From Alphaproteobacteria bacterium (GTDB taxonomy: Bacteria > Pseudomonadota > Alphaproteobacteria > Micavibrionales > UBA2020), in NCBI GenBank assembly GCA_021413445.1, contig JAIOQI010000064.1, forward strand, positions 1 through 64,000: a stretch of 64,000 bases of DNA, in the 5' to 3' direction. The notes under the pieces were generated by a model. The model saw only the letters and a list, made by a program, of their open reading frames with translations, did no database searches and was not told where the DNA came from. A program made the translations under genes and the position numbers. The first letter of the stretch is position 1; every line of letters starts with the position of its first letter. Shown here piece by piece: positions 61,009 through 64,000 of this stretch.

Positions 61009-61206
61009 TTTCTTCTGCCGGTGAAGGGATGTTGTTTTTATTGTAGGCGACAAAATAAAACTATGCCAGACGTTGTCATTGGTGGCGGGGTCACGGCGGC
61101 GGGCGGGGGCGGGATTTCTCAAAAGCCCCGGAAAAACCGCCGAAAATTTGCCAGAATACGAATCTGTTGGATTCCCGGGCCAAATGCAGTATAAACTGAA
61201 GCGATT

Positions 61207-61280
61207 GCGGGTGTAGCTCAATGGTAGAGTGCTAGCCTTCCAAGCTAGCTATGCGGGTTCGATTCCCGTCACCCGCTCCA
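61207..61280 (+). tRNA. tRNA-Gly (anticodon TCC)
   Basis: Acceptor GCGGGTG/CACCCGC, D-arm GCTCAATGGTAGAGT, anticodon stem CTAGC/GCTAG around CTTCCAA (anticodon TCC), T-arm with GGTTCGATTCC, discriminator T and encoded CCA. A two-gene ATPase-nuclease cassette starts 28 bases after the 3' end. Confidence 0.95.
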
Positions 61281-61308
61281 ATTTTTTCTCCGCAGAGGAC
61301 ATCACACA

Positions 61309-62697
61309 GTGCTTAAATATCTATACTTAGAAAACTTCAAGGGAATTAGAAAGAAAAGATTTGATTTTAAACAAATCAATATTCTTTGGGGACCCAACAA
61401 CTCAGGCAAGTCGTCGGTTCTTAATGCCCTCAATTTGATTGCCCAGACTCTACTCTCAGATTCCCCCGGAGTTTCACTAGCGCTTAATGATAGATTTGAT
61501 GATTTAGGAACATACCAGGATTTGGTTTTTGGTCACAATCCTAGAACAAAAATGATTATTGAGTTCGGCATTACTGTCGGCTCTAACTTATTAACCTTTC
61601 ATTACGAGTTTAAGTATCGCTCACAAAGAAGAGAAATTGAGATTAATCATTTTACCCTAAAAAGAGGGGCAAAGGAACTATATGCATACAGCGTTAAAAA
61701 AGATTCATATAGCATAAAATATCATGGAAAAAGTTCAGAACGGTTTAAGTCAATACTGAACAAAAGGCTTTCCCCAGAATTTCGCGGACTCAAGATTTTT
61801 GATAGGAATCTTGAGCAAGCTATTCTTGCGTTTATACAAAGAAAAGATGCTCAAAAACAACTCGGCGCAGAAGACAAAAAGAAAGCAAACTCTTTACGTT
61901 TGTTGATGACAGTTGTGAATGATTTAAATACTGCAAATTACGCATTGGATAGAACATTTTCTGCTTTTGATTCCCTCGGGCCATTTCGGGAGCGCCCTAA
62001 GCGGACTTATCAGGCTTCAGGAACCAGCCCAGAAACTGTTGGCAAGATGGGTACAAGCGCAATTGATATCCTTGTGTCAGACCTTTCTCGCCGAGGAAAA
62101 GCTAGCAATCAATTTGTTGATCAGACCTCAGCGTGGTTTAGAAAGTCTGGAATGGCTCAGGAAATCAAAATTAAACCTCTGACATCGAGACATTATGAGG
62201 TTTGCCTGATAGATGCCATGAGCAGGGCACATAACCTCTGCGATGTAGGCTTTGGTTGCAGCCAAGTTTTGCCAGTGCTCGTGTCTTTATTTACATTTGC
62301 TGATCAAGCTAAAACTAAGCGTCCCCCTATTCTCATTATACAGGAGCCAGAAATCCACCTCCATCCAAATGCCCAAGCTGAGCTTGGTTCATTATTCGCA
62401 AGACTTTCTCCGTCTCAAGGCCAGCTATTCATTGAAACGCACAGCCCATATTTAATAATACGTATGCAAACTGAAATTGCTAAGGGCAAACTATCGGCGG
62501 ATGCTATAAAATTTTATTACGCCAAAAACAAGAGGTCTTCGTCAAATTTTTACGAGCTAACTGTTGGAAATGACGGAATGTTCGAACAGAAGTTACCCTT
62601 CGGCTTCTTTCCTCAACGGTATGAGGAAACTCTTAACTTGGCTCGTGCAGCGAGTAAGGTTCAGCAACGCAAAATGGATAAAGAGAAAAATGACTAA
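61309..62697 (+). CDS. SMC/OLD-like AAA ATPase of a two-gene defence-like cassette
   Basis: 462 residues starting at GTG 61309 (M-L-K-Y-L-Y-L-E-N-F-K-G-I). Walker A G-P-N-N-S-G-K-S-S (28-36), then a coiled/insertion region, a Q-V-L-P-V-L signature-like segment, Walker B I-L-I-I-Q-E-P-E-I-H-L-H-P (about 343-355) and the H-switch F-I-E-T-H-S-P-Y-L-I. This is the AAA15/AAA21-type ATPase found in OLD, PARIS and Septu systems and in DUF3696 proteins. Its stop overlaps the start of the nuclease-like gene (ATGACTAA), so both are made together. AT-rich compared with both flanking chromosomal genes, a sign of transfer. Confidence 0.8.
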   Translation: MLKYLYLENFKGIRKKRFDFKQINILWGPNNSGKSSVLNALNLIAQTLLSDSPGVSLALNDRFDDLGTYQDLVFGHNPRTKMIIEFGITVGSNLLTFHYEFKYRSQRREIEINHFTLKRGAKELYAYSVKKDSYSIKYHGKSSERFKSILNKRLSPEFRGLKIFDRNLEQAILAFIQRKDAQKQLGAEDKKKANSLRLLMTVVNDLNTANYALDRTFSAFDSLGPFRERPKRTYQASGTSPETVGKMGTSAIDILVSDLSRRGKASNQFVDQTSAWFRKSGMAQEIKIKPLTSRHYEVCLIDAMSRAHNLCDVGFGCSQVLPVLVSLFTFADQAKTKRPPILIIQEPEIHLHPNAQAELGSLFARLSPSQGQLFIETHSPYLIIRMQTEIAKGKLSADAIKFYYAKNKRSSSNFYELTVGNDGMFEQKLPFGFFPQRYEETLNLARAASKVQQRKMDKEKND

Positions 62698-63220
62698 TCC
62701 TAAAGGCGATGCAATCTTTGTTGTTGACGCAAATGCAATAGATGAGTTTTATCAAGAAAAAATACTCGACTCTTCCACAGCAATTTCTGACGCTATCGGG
62801 ATACTCCTCAGTAGGGGTTATATTGTAATAGATGATAAAGACTGGATTTTAACCGAATGGAATGGGCGCGCTTTACGCGGCGATGACACTCTAATGGCCT
62901 GGATTGATATGGGCATTCAGGAAAAATGGATTCGACTTCTCCCGTTTAAACAAAAACCCCATTTAAGAAAAAAACTGCAGCAGCTGGGTATGCCTAATGA
63001 TGATTTAAAATATGTGATTTTCGCTGATCATTTGAAGGGTAAGGCTATTATCACCGACGACATTGATTTTCACGAACCAAAAGAGAAAAATAACCGCAAA
63101 CCTGGAAAAATAGATAGTATAAAAGCATCAAAGAAGGGCTCTGTTTGCAAATATATAACTAAGAAATTATCCATTAATGTCTTAAATTGGCAGGAAGCTT
63201 CTGTAAAATTTAAAGCTTAG
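62690..63220 (+). CDS. PIN-like nuclease partner of the ATPase
   Basis: Start at ATG 62690 inside the ATPase stop, giving 176 residues; the longer frame from 62564 is antisense-free but overlaps the ATPase. PIN-type acidic residues: I-F-V-V-D-A-N-A (Asp13), L-R-G-D-D-T-L near 65, N-D-D-L-K-Y-V-I-F-A (104/105) and A-I-I-T-D-D-I-D-F (123/124), the D ... D-x4-hhA ... T-D-x-D-F pattern of PIN ribonucleases. The ATPase next door probably controls it, as ATPases do the nuclease in two-gene abortive systems. I know no named system with this combination. Confidence 0.68.
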   Translation: MTNPKGDAIFVVDANAIDEFYQEKILDSSTAISDAIGILLSRGYIVIDDKDWILTEWNGRALRGDDTLMAWIDMGIQEKWIRLLPFKQKPHLRKKLQQLGMPNDDLKYVIFADHLKGKAIITDDIDFHEPKEKNNRKPGKIDSIKASKKGSVCKYITKKLSINVLNWQEASVKFKA

Positions 63221-63240
63221 ATAATTTGACCATTCGCCCC

Positions 63241-64000
63241 TCACCCCGTATTCCGCATCCCCGCCGAGATGCCGCTGATGGTGAGGGCGAGGGTGCGGCG
63301 GAGGGCGGCGGGCGGGCGGGGGAGGGCGCGGTATTCCCTGAGCAGGTGCGCCTGCAGGATATTCAGCACATCGACATAGGGCGAGCGGATGCGGATCGAG
63401 CGCGCGAGGACCGGCATCGTCTCGAGGATGCGCCGGCGCCGCATGACCTTGAGTAGGGTCTTTTTCGTCGCGGCGAGGCGCTTCAGGTAATCCCGCGTCA
63501 CCGGCTGCAGCGCGGGCTCCACCAGCAGGGCGGAATAATATCTGGTGACCTGCGCGTCGGCCTTCGCCACCACCATCTCGACCAGGTCGATGACCGACCG
63601 GAAGAACGGCCAGCGGCGGTACATCTCCTGCAGGGTCTTGAGGTTGCCGGCCCTGATCTCGGCGTCCAGCGCCTCGGCGATGCCGAGCCAGGCGGGCAGC
63701 AGGGTGCGTGACTGCGTCCAGCCGAAGACCCAGGGGATTGCGCGCAGGCTCTCCAGCCCGCCGTCCTTGCCGCGCCGTCCCGGGCGGCTGCCGATTTTCA
63801 GCAGGCCGAGCTCGGCGATCGGCGTCAGCTGCATGTAGTGCTTCATGAAGTCGGGCCGCTCATAGACCACCTCGCGGAAGACGGCGACCGAACGGCGGGC
63901 GAGGCGGTCCATCGTCTTTATCCACGCCGCCGGTTGTTTTTGCGGCCGGGAGAGCACGGCCTCGAGGAACCCCGAGAGGTAAAGCTCCATCGTGCGCTCC
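63241..64000 (-). CDS. ppc: phosphoenolpyruvate carboxylase, C-terminal part (cut by window edge)
   Basis: The minus frame ends at TGA 63241 and is open to the right edge, covering the last 253 residues. Typical C-terminal motifs of PEP carboxylase: T-P-I-A-E-L-G-L-L-K-I-G-S-R-P-G-R-R, E-S-L-R-A-I-P-W-V-F-G-W-T-Q-S-R, L-P-A-W-L-G, and the extreme C-terminus G-I-S-A-G-M-R-N-T-G. It carboxylates PEP to oxaloacetate, refilling the TCA cycle. The start is outside the window. Confidence 0.95.
   Translation of the reverse strand, partial: ERTMELYLSGFLEAVLSRPQKQPAAWIKTMDRLARRSVAVFREVVYERPDFMKHYMQLTPIAELGLLKIGSRPGRRGKDGGLESLRAIPWVFGWTQSRTLLPAWLGIAEALDAEIRAGNLKTLQEMYRRWPFFRSVIDLVEMVVAKADAQVTRYYSALLVEPALQPVTRDYLKRLAATKKTLLKVMRRRRILETMPVLARSIRIRSPYVDVLNILQAHLLREYRALPRPPAALRRTLALTISGISAGMRNTG

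Noticed and set aside
59644-61194. A 516-codon plus-strand frame
   Set aside because: It is antisense to the Cys-rich DnaJ-like membrane protein, whose regular CXXC array shows which strand codes.
63221-63240. Duplicate of the tRNA-Gly 3' end behind the ATPase-PIN cassette
   Set aside because: Only a short TCACCC match is present; not enough for an attachment repeat.

Overview
The window reads as chromosome of a Gram-negative bacterium, most likely an alphaproteobacterium. Support for this: outer-membrane and periplasmic genes (lipoproteins, a membrane fusion protein, an L,D-transpeptidase), FNR-type TTGAT-N4-ATCAA boxes, and a GTTC-N7-GTTC direct repeat, the LexA box type described for alphaproteobacteria. 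The genus cannot be named from the sequence.

Layout. 1-5560: 5' part of a giant type I secretion-style adhesin on the minus strand, running off the left edge. 5.8-13.5 kb: a DipZ-like thiol reductase, a P2-type cation ATPase and a LolCD/MacB-like ABC exporter with its membrane fusion protein. 13.6-20.8 kb: a stress cluster around a Crp/Fnr regulator (host-attachment-type protein, Hsp20, phosphoribosyltransferase, alpha/beta hydrolase, erythromycin-esterase-like protein, L,D-transpeptidase, YbhB-like protein, Ala-rich lipoprotein). Three FNR-type boxes lie in it, and the regulator has the matching E-x-x-S-R recognition helix. 21.0-24.8 kb: two ankyrin proteins sharing a C-terminal domain; the second contains a nearly exact 396-bp tandem repeat. 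24.8-30.7 kb: class III aminotransferase plus sugar-kinase-like phosphotransferase, two membrane-anchored proteins, cmk, a GreB-like factor and a secreted protein.

31.0-59.2 kb is an integrated element, more AT-rich and mosaic, ending at tRNA-Glu(TTC). Next to the tRNA is its core: P4-type integrase, AlpA-like excisionase/regulator, toprim primase and RepA-like helicase, as in phage satellites and small integrative elements. The inner part carries a second tyrosine recombinase and a large defence cargo: a Panacea-type antitoxin with a membrane/GAF partner, a SOS-type Y-family polymerase, a PLD-helicase / Eco57I-type methylase / unknown / truncated SIR2 operon, a DUF2779 nuclease with a partner, an HTH-fused dynamin-like GTPase with three phased operator repeats, an AIPR protein and a PD-(D/E)XK-type protein. 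Two intergenic regions look like structured RNAs. One (30.78-30.97 kb) has its own promoter and terminator. The other (49.6-49.8 kb) is a branched RNA ending in a strong terminator 21 bases before the ATG of a secreted protein. A TTGCAATTGATTGCAA palindrome recurs four times in the element.

59.2-64.0 kb: a membrane protein with DnaJ-like zinc modules, tRNA-Gly(TCC), an AT-rich two-gene ATPase + PIN-like nuclease cassette directly behind that tRNA, and the 3' end of phosphoenolpyruvate carboxylase, cut by the right edge.
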